Assembly (NCBI GenBank): GCA_035545895.1
Contig: DASZXJ010000125.1
Span: 1 to 25,081, forward strand
Reading direction: 5' to 3'
Length of the DNA stretch: 25,081 bases
Source: DASZXJ01 sp035545895
GTDB lineage: Bacteria > Planctomycetota > Phycisphaerae > Tepidisphaerales > Tepidisphaeraceae
Shown: one piece after another, positions 14,717 to 22,507 of the stretch
Numbering within the stretch: position 1 is the stretch's first letter
How the letters are laid out: each line of letters starts with the position of its first letter
Position numbers and translations under genes: made by a program
The notes under the pieces: generated by a model
What the model was told of the DNA's origin: nothing
What the model saw: only the letters and a program-made list of their open reading frames with translations
The model's database searches: none

Positions 14717-16147
14717 TTGCGATTTGCGATTTGCAAATTGCGATTGATCGGGGAATTTGTATTCCGGCTGGGAATTGTTGTCGTCTTATTCGTTTCAAGC
14801 GCATTTGGGCAAACGGGACCAGCCAGCTTGCCGACCAGCGCGCCCATGCCTCGGCCGTTGCTCGATCAAATTGATCGGCGCGAATTGGGCGATTTTTATA
14901 AACCCGCCGACGCCGACAAATATTTCAAAGCCCATCAACTGATCGAACGCTATTTTGCAAATGCCGATGACCGTAAAGGAACGATTGCATCGCTCGAATC
15001 CCTGGAGATTGATGCGGCCATCATCGGACGTCTCTCACGAGTGCGACCCGATTGGCCGGATCTGAAAGCGGGGGTCTATTACATCAACGAGCATTTCGGA
15101 TCGTTTGATGTCCGGTATTTCCTCGGAATACCGAAGGGATATGAGCGCGCAACCGCCCTGCCGCTGGTGATTCAGCTCCCGACGGCTGATGCGTTCGTGA
15201 ACGAACCACGTCCCGACCCCTTGCAGGCGGCAGAGATCTATCGCGCGTGGATGAGCGATGAATTGACCAGGCATCCTGATGCCGTGCTCATCATGCCGCT
15301 GCTCAATCTTGAAGTGCTTTGGGGGCCAACTTACACTGGCATGAATAATGTGATTCAGCCGATGTTGCACGCGATGGGCCGCGCTAACATCGATCCGGCG
15401 CGCGTCTATTTGCTCGGTCATGGGATGTCCGCACATGCCGTGTGGAACCTGGGCTTGCACTACCCGACATATTTCGCAGCCATCAACCCACTCGCTGGCG
15501 CCGCCAGCGCCGAATGGCAGCGTCTGCGATTCATGAATCTTCGTAATGTGCTGCCGGTGGTATGGCACGATGCCGGCGACGATGTAACCAAGGTCGATGC
15601 GGCCAGGCAGATCGTGCGCGTTCTGCGCGATTTGAAGGTGGATGTGGATTACGCCGAAAGCAGGAACATCGGCCACGTACCGACCGAGGCGATTGTCGAG
15701 CAAAGCCGCCAGAAGATGTTTGCCCGAACCCGCCAGCTTTATCCCAAGCAGGTATCCATCCAGTCGAATCGACCTGACGCAATGTTCAATCGAAATGACT
15801 GGGTGCAGATCTATCAGCCTTTGAATACCGGCAAGGAAGAACATCTCCTGTTTTCCCGCGGCGGTGGGACGATGACCGTTTACGCGGCTGCTTATTCGGT
15901 GAATGCATCAATCGATAAAAACACGATCAATGTCACCAGCACCAATGTACAATCGATGCGATTTTATCTGAACGAACAGATGGTTGACATGAATCGCGCG
16001 GTGTCAGTTGTTGTCAATCGCAAACCGCGATTTGAAGCGGTACTCAAACCGAATTTCGAGCAGATGCTGAAAGACCAGCTTTTCATCGGACGAGGCTGGA
16101 GATATTACACCGCCATCGTCGATATCGATTTTGGAACGGTTCGCTGA
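14717..16147 (+). CDS. Secreted alpha/beta-hydrolase-like protein lacking the nucleophile serine
   Basis: This 476-residue protein has an N-terminal hydrophobic signal (FRLGIVVVLFVSSAFGQT) pointing to export. The middle part has the esterase/PHB-depolymerase-like arrangement: FDVRYFLGIPKGYERATALPLVI, then the nucleophile-elbow segment LLGHGMSAHAVWNLGLHYP, then VVWHDAGDDVTKVDAARQ, then RNIGHVPT. In relatives the elbow reads G-x-S-x-G; here residue 236 is Gly (codon GGG at 15422) where the serine should be, while the acid (near Asp288) and the histidine (His320) remain. It is therefore probably not a serine hydrolase in the usual sense. The last 130 residues form an unrecognised domain. The start is a TTG at 14717 with AAGGG seven bases upstream inside the cyclophilin gene end; the first codons run through a repeated ATTTGCGAT sequence, and TTG at 14738 is an alternative. 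Its 3' end overlaps the convergent plsC-like gene by 43 bp. Confidence 0.65.
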   Translation: MRFAICKLRLIGEFVFRLGIVVVLFVSSAFGQTGPASLPTSAPMPRPLLDQIDRRELGDFYKPADADKYFKAHQLIERYFANADDRKGTIASLESLEIDAAIIGRLSRVRPDWPDLKAGVYYINEHFGSFDVRYFLGIPKGYERATALPLVIQLPTADAFVNEPRPDPLQAAEIYRAWMSDELTRHPDAVLIMPLLNLEVLWGPTYTGMNNVIQPMLHAMGRANIDPARVYLLGHGMSAHAVWNLGLHYPTYFAAINPLAGAASAEWQRLRFMNLRNVLPVVWHDAGDDVTKVDAARQIVRVLRDLKVDVDYAESRNIGHVPTEAIVEQSRQKMFARTRQLYPKQVSIQSNRPDAMFNRNDWVQIYQPLNTGKEEHLLFSRGGGTMTVYAAAYSVNASIDKNTINVTSTNVQSMRFYLNEQMVDMNRAVSVVVNRKPRFEAVLKPNFEQMLKDQLFIGRGWRYYTAIVDIDFGTVR

Positions 16148-16770
16148 GATTTTTTTCGCAGGTCGTCGAGCATGGACTGCAAAGTATTTCCCATCAAAGC
16201 GACGATCTCATCCGGGTTCAAACCATCGAAATTCATTGGCGGGCCATATGCGATTCGAATTCTGAACGGCTTTGGAAGCTTGCGCCACCTTGGCCAGGAT
16301 TCGAAGGCTCCGTCGATGACGACCGGAATGACGGGCACACCCGCCCGGCGAATGACGACGATCACGCCGGGCAGAATCTTGCCGATCTGGCCGGTTCGGG
16401 TTCGTGTGCCCTCGGGAAACACGGTCAATAAATTGCCTTCCTGAAGGCGGGATATCGCCTGCTTCAAAGCCGCGACATCCGCAGTACCCCGGCGAATGGG
16501 AAATGCGTGCAATGAACGGATCAACCACGTAAAAAACCGGTTGTCTTCGAACAAATCGGTTTTTGCCATGTAACTTACTGGCCGCTTCAGTTTCACCCCG
16601 ATCAAAACGGGGTCGAAGAAGCTTTGATGACTTGATAGCAGCAGCGCGCCGCCCTCCCTGGGGATGTTTTCGGCTCCATACACTTTCAGGTCGGAAAAAA
16701 GTGTAAAGAAGATGCGGGATGGCACCTGCACGATTCGCCAAAACAATGATCGCTCAGGCGTGTTAATCAT
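16105..16770 (-). CDS. 1-acyl-glycerol-3-phosphate acyltransferase (PlsC-like)
   Basis: This 221-residue membrane-associated acyltransferase is of the LPLAT/PlsC family, which makes phosphatidic acid from lysophosphatidic acid. The catalytic HX4D motif is HQSFFD at residues 48-53. The substrate-binding block FPEGTRTRTG is at 118-127, and VIPVVIDGAFESWPRW near 160 is the fourth family block. The start ATG at 16770 overlaps the cmk stop in an ATGA, showing translational coupling; cmk followed by plsC is a common bacterial gene pair. The C-terminal 14 codons overlap the 3' end of the convergent hydrolase-like gene. Confidence 0.93.
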   Translation of the reverse strand: MINTPERSLFWRIVQVPSRIFFTLFSDLKVYGAENIPREGGALLLSSHQSFFDPVLIGVKLKRPVSYMAKTDLFEDNRFFTWLIRSLHAFPIRRGTADVAALKQAISRLQEGNLLTVFPEGTRTRTGQIGKILPGVIVVIRRAGVPVIPVVIDGAFESWPRWRKLPKPFRIRIAYGPPMNFDGLNPDEIVALMGNTLQSMLDDLRKKSQRTVPKSISTMAV

Positions 16771-17435
16771 GCGGCGCGTCCGGGCTGAACCATCTGCACG
16801 ATTCGGTCGATCACCTGCTCTTGGCTCAATTCGGTGGTGTCGATTTCGATCGCATCGGCTGCCTTTGCAAGCGGTCCCACCGCGCGGCTGGCGTCGCGAT
16901 GATCGCGGGCGATGATTTGCGAGAGAATTTCGTTGTAATCGACGGCTTCGCCACGAGCACGAAGTTGATTGACCCGTCGGCGGGCGCGCTCCTGAGGCGT
17001 GGCATCAAGATAAAACTTGAATTGAGCGTTCGGGAAAACGACCGTCCCCTGATCGCGACCTTCGCTGACCAGGCTCGCGCGCTCGCGACCGATTCGCTGC
17101 TGTTGCGCAACCAGCATCTCGCGAATGGCTGGGACGACTGCAACATACGATGCCGCACGCGTGGCGTCGCTGCTGCGCAATAAATGGCCGACGTTGTCAT
17201 TGTTCAGCTTGATGGTTGGCGGCTGCTGCGACCAATCAAAGTCGATTCGGACATGGCGCGCAACAAAGGTCAGTTCGCGAACATCTTCCAGATTGACCTG
17301 CCGGCGAAGTGCTTCCAACCCAATGGCGCGATACATCGCGCCGGTATCGAGAAAATCAAAGCCAAGCCGTTTGGCGACGGCCATTGCCACGGAGGATTTT
17401 CCGGTCCCAGCCGGACCGTCGATCGTGATGATCAC
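16767..17435 (-). CDS. cmk: Cytidylate kinase
   Basis: This 222-residue nucleoside monophosphate kinase phosphorylates CMP and dCMP with ATP. The P-loop GPAGTGKSS is at residues 7-15, the CMP-binding segment FDFLDTGAMYRAIGLEAL follows, SEGRDQGTVVFPNAQFKFYLDA is the family core, and the lid region TPQERARRRVNQL comes next. The frame stays open 56 codons upstream, but that extension lies inside the preceding peptidase gene and is not kinase sequence. The GTG at 17435 (VIITIDGPAG) gives the expected length. No obvious ribosome-binding site precedes it, and it starts 19 bp after the M20 stop, so translation may depend on the upstream gene. Confidence 0.95.
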   Translation of the reverse strand: MIITIDGPAGTGKSSVAMAVAKRLGFDFLDTGAMYRAIGLEALRRQVNLEDVRELTFVARHVRIDFDWSQQPPTIKLNNDNVGHLLRSSDATRAASYVAVVPAIREMLVAQQQRIGRERASLVSEGRDQGTVVFPNAQFKFYLDATPQERARRRVNQLRARGEAVDYNEILSQIIARDHRDASRAVGPLAKAADAIEIDTTELSQEQVIDRIVQMVQPGRAA

Positions 17436-17454
17436 GCAGATAATAATGCGGGAA

Positions 17455-18825
17455 TCAACCCAAGCTGGCAAGCTGTTGATAAAGTGCCGCCGCCGTGCGC
17501 GAGCCGCCGTGCAGCGCATCCAGGTCGAACTTCTCGTTGGGAGAGTGCACCCGGTCATCGGGCAAACCAAAACCGATGAGCAGCGTATCGATCCCCAGCT
17601 CACGCTTAATCAAACCGACCACCGGAATGCTTCCACCCTCGCGCATGAAAGTCGGATCTTTGCCAAAGCCGATTTTCAAAGCTTCGGCAGCAAGTTTGGT
17701 GGGCTTGCTGTCGATGGGCACGAGCACCGGTTCGGATGCGCCGTACCATTTGATATCGACCTTGACGTTGGGCGGACAGTTGGAACGGATGGCGTCATAA
17801 AACGCTTTCTGAATCCTGGCGGGATTCTGATTGGGCACGAGTCGCATGGATATTTTGGCCGATGCGGTAGATGGAATCACCGTTTTGGCGCCAGGGCCTT
17901 GATAGCCGGTGGTGATGCCGTTGACGTCACACGTCGGCCTTGCCCATTTGCGTTCGAGTGAAGTAAATCCCTTCTCGCCACTGCCCGCGCTTAAACCGAG
18001 ATTCCGGGCAAATTCATCTTCGGAAAATGGAAGCTTTCGCCACATCTCCCGTTCCTGCACAGTCAATTCGGCGACGTCATCATAAAAGCCGGGAATCGTG
18101 ACTCGGCCGTCCTTGTCGTGGAGCGTGCTCACAATTTCACAAAGCACATTGGCTGGATTGGGCACGGCCCCGCCGAACAATCCGCTGTGCAAATCGTGGC
18201 TCGGGCCCGTCAGGAAAACTTCGGCGTAGCACAGTCCGCGCAAACCATACGTGATGGCGGGCAAACCGCGCGCGAATTGGTTGGTGTCGCTGATGACGGC
18301 AATGTCAGCTCGAAGAGCCTGGCGATTCTCCTTCACAAACGCTTCAAGGTGGTCCGAACCAATTTCCTCCTCGCCTTCGATCAGCATGGTGAGATTGACC
18401 GGCAAACCACCATGAGCCTGCCACGCCAGGACGGCTTCGCAGTGGCACCAGACCTGGCCCTTGTCATCGGCTGCCCCACGGGCGTAGATCGCATTGTCGC
18501 GGATGGCGGGCTTAAACGGAGGCGTCGTCCACTGCTCCAGCGGCTCGGGGGGCTGAACGTCGTAATGGCCGTATAAAAGCACAGTTGGCCGACCGGGCTG
18601 ATGCTTATTTTTGGCCACCACAATCGGATGGCCCGGCGTGGGCATGACCGATACATCAAGCTGGCCAAATTCAAGCTGGTCCGCCAGCCAGGTCGCACAG
18701 CGAAACATATCCGTTTTATGCTGTGGATTCGTGCTGACGCTGGGGATGGACAGGAATTCCGTCAGGGCAGCAACCGACTGGTGACGGCGGGAATCAACGG
18801 TTTTAAGAACGTCTTGAATCATCAT
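17455..18825 (-). CDS. M20 family dipeptidase
   Basis: This zinc metallopeptidase of clan MH resembles carnosine/Xaa-His-type dipeptidases of about 455 residues. Metal ligands are visible in order: His in LLYGHYDVQPPEPLEQW, the bridging Asp in YARGAADDKGQVW, the catalytic and metal Glu pair in LIEGEEEIGSDHLEAF, and Asp in VISDTNQFARGLPAI. The dimerisation-domain segment HDLHSGLFGGAVPNPANVL and the C-terminal REGGSIPVVGLIKRELG, VHSPNEKFDL complete the pattern. I place the start at the ATG at 18825 (MMIQDVLKTVDSRRHQSV), which fits the family; the frame is open to a TTG at 18879 with further ATGs at 18873, 18867 and 18855. None has a convincing ribosome-binding site, and a strong hairpin ends three bases before 18825. 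It is followed by cmk and plsC. Confidence 0.88.
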   Translation of the reverse strand: MMIQDVLKTVDSRRHQSVAALTEFLSIPSVSTNPQHKTDMFRCATWLADQLEFGQLDVSVMPTPGHPIVVAKNKHQPGRPTVLLYGHYDVQPPEPLEQWTTPPFKPAIRDNAIYARGAADDKGQVWCHCEAVLAWQAHGGLPVNLTMLIEGEEEIGSDHLEAFVKENRQALRADIAVISDTNQFARGLPAITYGLRGLCYAEVFLTGPSHDLHSGLFGGAVPNPANVLCEIVSTLHDKDGRVTIPGFYDDVAELTVQEREMWRKLPFSEDEFARNLGLSAGSGEKGFTSLERKWARPTCDVNGITTGYQGPGAKTVIPSTASAKISMRLVPNQNPARIQKAFYDAIRSNCPPNVKVDIKWYGASEPVLVPIDSKPTKLAAEALKIGFGKDPTFMREGGSIPVVGLIKRELGIDTLLIGFGLPDDRVHSPNEKFDLDALHGGSRTAAALYQQLASLG

Positions 18826-18828
18826 GGT

Positions 18829-18869
18829 GGATGCGCGATTGAGATAAACGATCATCTCATCGCGCATCC
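18829..18869 (-). promoter_or_regulatory. Hairpin at the start of the dipeptidase gene
   Basis: A 16-17-nt inverted repeat (arms 18829-18845 and 18854-18869, core GGATGCGCGAT with ATCGCGCATCC) has a single bulged base and an 8-nt loop. It lies 20 bp after the stop of the DJ-1 gene and immediately before the preferred dipeptidase start. No U-run follows it on the transcribed side, so it is not a typical intrinsic terminator. It could limit ribosome access. Confidence 0.55.
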
Positions 18870-18888
18870 ACATCTGCAAGGACCCCGG

Positions 18889-19473
18889 CTAGGCATGCTG
18901 CTCAGTCCACTGGCTCAGGCCGGCGCCATGGCTGCCTTCGCGAAATTCCTCGATCATTTGCCGGTTAAAGGCGGGTATATCGTCCGGCTTGCGGCTGGTG
19001 ACCAGTCCCCGGTCTGTGACAACTTCCTGATCGACCCAATCCGCGCCGGCGTTGCGCAAATCAGTTTTCAGGGAAGGCCAGCTTGTCATTTTGCGCCCCT
19101 TGACCACGCCGGTTTCAATCAGTGTCCATGGACCATGACATATCGCGGCAATTGGTTTGCCCGCTTCCACAAACGCCTGAACGAATTTGACCGCCGCCGG
19201 ATTCATCCGCAGGCGATCGGGATTTGCAACACCGCCGGGCAATACCAGGCCGTCATAATCCCGGGCGTCGGCGACATCGATCGGTACATCCACGTCGAAT
19301 TCGTCCCCAGGTGAGTCGTGTTGAAACCCCTTCACACTTCTCGGCTGAGGCGAAATTAAATCCGTTCCGGCGCCTGCTTCCTCCAAGGCTTTTCTCGGCT
19401 CTGTCATTTCAACCTGTTCAAAACCGTTTTCGACCAGAATGGCGATCTTTTTTCCTGATAATTCGTTGGACAT
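18889..19473 (-). CDS. DJ-1/PfpI family protein (type 1 glutamine amidotransferase-like)
   Basis: This 194-residue protein is of the PfpI/YhbO group, whose members are described as proteases, chaperones or deglycases acting in stress protection. The N-terminal GKKIAILVENGFEQVEMTEP contains the conserved glutamate next to the active site (Glu19). The nucleophile elbow AAICHGPWTLIE has Cys112 followed by His113. YDGLVLPGGVANPDRLR is the typical strand-turn before it, and VVTDRGLVTSRKPDDIPAF the C-terminal block. The ATG at 19473 has an excellent GGAGGT site; the frame extends four codons further to a GTG, but that would include the ribosome-binding site. It is the first gene of a minus-strand run with the dipeptidase, cmk and plsC, although a hairpin separates it from the dipeptidase. 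Confidence 0.94.
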   Translation of the reverse strand: MSNELSGKKIAILVENGFEQVEMTEPRKALEEAGAGTDLISPQPRSVKGFQHDSPGDEFDVDVPIDVADARDYDGLVLPGGVANPDRLRMNPAAVKFVQAFVEAGKPIAAICHGPWTLIETGVVKGRKMTSWPSLKTDLRNAGADWVDQEVVTDRGLVTSRKPDDIPAFNRQMIEEFREGSHGAGLSQWTEQHA

Positions 19474-19567
19474 CGTTACCTCCACAAATTGGTGATAATG
19501 ATGCTATGATCGCGCAAAAATCAATTGCAAGACCAGGGCAATTAAAAATGAGGAGGGGGGGGGAAAT

Positions 19568-20047
19568 TTATTTCAGCGCGGCCAACGCCTGTTCGGTCGA
19601 AGGCTCGGAGATGAGAGTGGCGACGAAAGCCTTGTGCTGATCGATGGCAATTGGAACGTATTTGCCGGTGGAGGTTGCAATTAACGAATTGGCGGAGTCG
19701 GTGATCTTGGCGGTGGCTTCAACGAGTTTAGGCCGAAGGGTCTCGACATGCGCAAGGATCGTGAGGGATTGCCCGACATGCACTGACTGCCTATACCTGA
19801 CCGTCAGTTCGCCGCAGACGCAAAACCGCCGGCCTCGCCAGGTGGCCGCCCAGACCATGGCTTCATCGAGCACCGTCGCCAGCACTCCGCCATGAATCAT
19901 GCCTTCAAAACCGATATGTTCGGCGCGTGGAGCAAAATCGACGCGAACATCGCTCGTCGCCGGATCGACATGAAGATCGAGCTGCAATCCATGCGGATTA
20001 CTTCGCCCGCACACAAGACAGCCCGGGGAATGGGGTAACTGAAGCAT
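19568..20047 (-). CDS. PaaI-type hot-dog fold thioesterase
   Basis: This small protein of 159 residues has the hot-dog acyl-CoA thioesterase pattern. An N-terminal CLVCGRSNPHGLQLDL is often found in this subgroup. The central helix segment is MIHGGVLATVLDEAMVWAA, where HGG and the following acidic residue form the active site. The strands CGELTVRYRQSVHVGQSLTILAHVE follow. It would hydrolyse an unidentified acyl-CoA. The frame is open to 20170, but that part overlaps the end of the upstream glycosyltransferase and is not conserved-looking; the ATG at 20047 begins right before the domain, although its ribosome-binding site is weak. It follows the GT2 gene by 46 bp on the same strand. Confidence 0.85.
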   Translation of the reverse strand: MLQLPHSPGCLVCGRSNPHGLQLDLHVDPATSDVRVDFAPRAEHIGFEGMIHGGVLATVLDEAMVWAATWRGRRFCVCGELTVRYRQSVHVGQSLTILAHVETLRPKLVEATAKITDSANSLIATSTGKYVPIAIDQHKAFVATLISEPSTEQALAALK

Positions 20048-20093
20048 GACCGGTTTGCCAGAGATACCGCGATGCTGTCCTGGCTGCAATAGG

Positions 20094-21656
20094 TCAGGTG
20101 CTGATGATTTCGGCCGGATCGGGATCGACGATTTCCGCGGAAACTTCCTGCTGCATGCGCCACAGCACATAGAGCGAACTGAATCCCACGTAAAAGAAGC
20201 CGCCGCAGAAGATGGTCAGGAATGGAATCGTCCAATACCCAAAGCCATACCAGAGGCTGATCCAGATACACGTCGCCATGTAAATGCCGAACGCGATTTC
20301 GACAATCGGCAAAGCCAGGCGATGGAACGTAATCACTCGTTCGGCACGGAAGATGGTATTGTTCTCGCGGCCGGTGACACCGTATTTCGGCGTTCGAACG
20401 AATTCACTGGGCTTGCGCCGGATGGCGCTCCAGATCGCCTCGAAAACGGCTTTGGAGTTGTTCAGGCTGACACCAACACCAAGGCTCATCAGAAACGGCA
20501 GGTACAGGAGGGTTTTCCAGCCGGCTTTTTCACCCAGAAGCTCGCGCTGGCCAAAAACAAAAAAGGTGCTGGCCGAACACGTAGCCAACAGAAACAGGCT
20601 GAAGCTGAAAATGTAATGGCCCCATGTATTGGCTTTTAAGGGAGCAAAATACGTGAAGAACGTCGGGTACATGGAGAGCGTCAAAATCACCATCAGCGGG
20701 TAAACCAGCGTATTGGTCAGGTGAAAAAACGCCTCGGTCTTGATTCGCCTGGATAAATGCTTTGAACGAATAATGCTGGGGAGCAGCTTGATGGCCGTCT
20801 GCATGGAACCTTTGGTCCAGCGATGGGCCTGCTGTTTGAAGCTGATCATTTCCGGGGGCAATTCAGCCGGAGCACAGAATTGCGGCAGATAAACGAATTG
20901 CCAGCCCTTGATTTGCGCCCGGTAGGAGAGATCGAGGTCTTCGGTGAGCGTATCGTGTTCCCAGCCGCCGGCGTCGTCGATCGTCGTACGTCGCCAGATG
21001 CCGGCAGTTCCGTTGAAATGCATAAACCGGCCGCTACGGTTGCGGGCGGTATGTTCGATGACGAAATGCCCGTCGAGGAATATCGCCTGCCCCTTGGTCA
21101 GCAGGGACGCATCGCGGTTGAGATGATCCCATCGCACCTGGATCAGGCCGACTTTTTCGTCCGTAAAGTGATGCACGACGTTATTGAGAATGTCCGGCGG
21201 CGGAACGAAATCTGCGTCGAAAATGGCAATGAATTCGCCGCTCGCCTGCCGCAAACCTTCCGCCAACGCTCCCGCCTTGTAGCCGACCCGGTTCGTGCGG
21301 TGGACATACTTGATCGGGTGTCCCTGGGCAGCCATTTCCTCGCAGGCGCGCCGGGCGATTTCCGCGGAATGATCCATGCTGTCGTCAAGGACCTGGATTT
21401 CAAGCAACTCGCGAGGGTAATCAATCTGGCAGGACGATTTGATGATGCGCTCCGCCACGACGTCTTCGTTGTACATGGGTAGCTGGACGGTGATCCTGGG
21501 GAGTTTTTCAAACTTGTTTTTGGGAACGTGCAGGTGGTTGCGATACTTCACGTAAAGGTAGACCAGCACATATCGATGAAAGCCGTATATGGCCACACCA
21601 GCGAGAATAGCCACATATGTAATGATTCCCGCCTGCTGGATGAGCTGTTGCAACAT
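20094..21656 (-). CDS. Processive family 2 glycosyltransferase (cellulose-synthase-like)
   Basis: This 520-residue membrane glycosyltransferase has one N-terminal membrane helix (residues about 8-38), a cytosolic GT-A domain, and four or so C-terminal membrane segments (from about residue 305). Catalytic motifs are all present: VLDDSMD (DDS near 91-93), FDADFVPP (DAD 146-148), LTEDLDLS (TED 237-239) and the processivity motif QQAHRW (274-279). No PilZ domain is fused at the C terminus. The overall pattern resembles the CESA-like group that includes glucomannan and beta-glucan synthases rather than BcsA itself, which is much longer. The expected product is an extracellular or envelope polysaccharide from a nucleotide sugar; which sugar is not readable. 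No bcsB/bcsZ partner lies nearby. Confidence 0.92.
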   Translation of the reverse strand: MLQQLIQQAGIITYVAILAGVAIYGFHRYVLVYLYVKYRNHLHVPKNKFEKLPRITVQLPMYNEDVVAERIIKSSCQIDYPRELLEIQVLDDSMDHSAEIARRACEEMAAQGHPIKYVHRTNRVGYKAGALAEGLRQASGEFIAIFDADFVPPPDILNNVVHHFTDEKVGLIQVRWDHLNRDASLLTKGQAIFLDGHFVIEHTARNRSGRFMHFNGTAGIWRRTTIDDAGGWEHDTLTEDLDLSYRAQIKGWQFVYLPQFCAPAELPPEMISFKQQAHRWTKGSMQTAIKLLPSIIRSKHLSRRIKTEAFFHLTNTLVYPLMVILTLSMYPTFFTYFAPLKANTWGHYIFSFSLFLLATCSASTFFVFGQRELLGEKAGWKTLLYLPFLMSLGVGVSLNNSKAVFEAIWSAIRRKPSEFVRTPKYGVTGRENNTIFRAERVITFHRLALPIVEIAFGIYMATCIWISLWYGFGYWTIPFLTIFCGGFFYVGFSSLYVLWRMQQEVSAEIVDPDPAEIIST

Positions 21657-21866
21657 AAAATGCTTTTTTTCAGTTAGTCAGACTCGTTGCGACAGGCAGT
21701 GCTTCAATGCACTCTGGATTCCCTTTAATTGTGGGATTCTAAAGATATTGAGAGGAAAGTGTCAACAAGTGCTCGCCGTATCGTGAGTTGAGGGAATCCC
21801 GGATGCGCGCAATAGGGCTGTATTGAGCGGAATAAGGCGATTCCGATAAAAGCGAAGCGAGGCAAT

Positions 21867-22418
21867 TTATGATGAAGCTTCAGGCGCAGCCGGGGTTTCG
21901 GGCGCGGGCTCGTCTTTCCTGGCGCGATTCTTGATCGCGCTGGCAGCAAACTCATGCCGCCGCTGATTGCGTTTGCGACGAAGCCCCGCACTGCGACGCG
22001 CCTGGCCTTGAGGTTTGGATTCCTCTGTCAGCAATTGCAACAGCGCCCAGCTTCCACCATCACCAATTCGATAGTCAGACGTCTTGATGATTCGGGTGTA
22101 GCCGCCCGTACGGTCTTTGAACTTGGGAGCGATCTCTGAAAAAAGCTTTTGCACGACTGTTTGACCGGTGAACTCCTGGTCCACATCCACCAGCCGACGA
22201 TCCTGCAATTGAGCAATGACTCGGCGACGCGCGTTCAGCGTGTTCGTTCGCGCGAGAGTAATCAGCTTCTCAGCGAAGGATTTGACCTCCTTGGCCTTTG
22301 GTAGCGTGGTGCGAATCTTGCCGTTTTCGAACAGGCTTTGCACCAGATTGCGGCGAAGTGCTTTGCGGTGTTCAGTGTCGCGGCTGAGCTGCCGGCCGCG
22401 AATCATGTGACTACTCAT
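21867..22418 (-). CDS. rplQ: 50S ribosomal protein L17
   Basis: This large-subunit protein sits near the peptide exit tunnel. The first 120 residues carry the typical pattern: SSHMIRGRQLSRDTEHRKAL, LFENGKIRTTLPKAKEVKSF, AEKLITLAR, VQKLFSEIAPKFKDRTGGYTRI. At 183 residues it is much longer than the usual 115-130. The additional tail is first very basic (RRSAGLRRKRNQRRHEF) and then acidic/Pro-Ala-rich. The ATG at 22418 has GAGG seven to eight bases upstream. It is the last gene of the alpha operon. The 210 bp between it and the GT2 gene contain no clear terminator with a U-tract, only a short CGGAAT/ATTCCG stem at 21828-21845. Confidence 0.97.
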   Translation of the reverse strand: MSSHMIRGRQLSRDTEHRKALRRNLVQSLFENGKIRTTLPKAKEVKSFAEKLITLARTNTLNARRRVIAQLQDRRLVDVDQEFTGQTVVQKLFSEIAPKFKDRTGGYTRIIKTSDYRIGDGGSWALLQLLTEESKPQGQARRSAGLRRKRNQRRHEFAASAIKNRARKDEPAPETPAAPEASS

Positions 22419-22444
22419 GGATTACCTCATCTACAATCTGCTGA

Positions 22445-22494
22445 TTTTGACTTGCGATCCGGATCAAATTCCAATCACGGATCGCAAATCAAAA
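22445..22494. repeat. Inverted repeat in the rpoA-rplQ gap
   Basis: TTTTGACTTGCGATCCG (22445-22461) pairs with CGGATCGCAAATCAAAA (22478-22494) at 16 of 17 positions around a 16-nt loop. It fills most of the 89-bp gap between rpoA and rplQ. The word TTGCGATCCGGA also occurs at 6436-6447, and ATTTGCGAT recurs in other gaps. Confidence 0.75.
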
Positions 22495-22507
22495 CCGCAA
22501 AAGCCTC

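Noticed and set aside
15035..15844. Minus-strand open frame inside the hydrolase-like gene
   Set aside because: The plus-strand product has a signal peptide and a hydrolase-like fold pattern; the antisense product has none.
17436..17603. N-terminal extension of cytidylate kinase
   Set aside because: It is read from inside the dipeptidase gene in another frame and would precede the P-loop by 60 residues, unlike the family.
17125..17961. Plus-strand open frame opposite cmk and the dipeptidase
   Set aside because: It is entirely antisense to two confidently identified genes and shows no protein-family pattern.
21828..21845. Terminator downstream of rplQ
   Set aside because: The stem is only six base pairs and is not followed by a U-tract on the transcribed strand.
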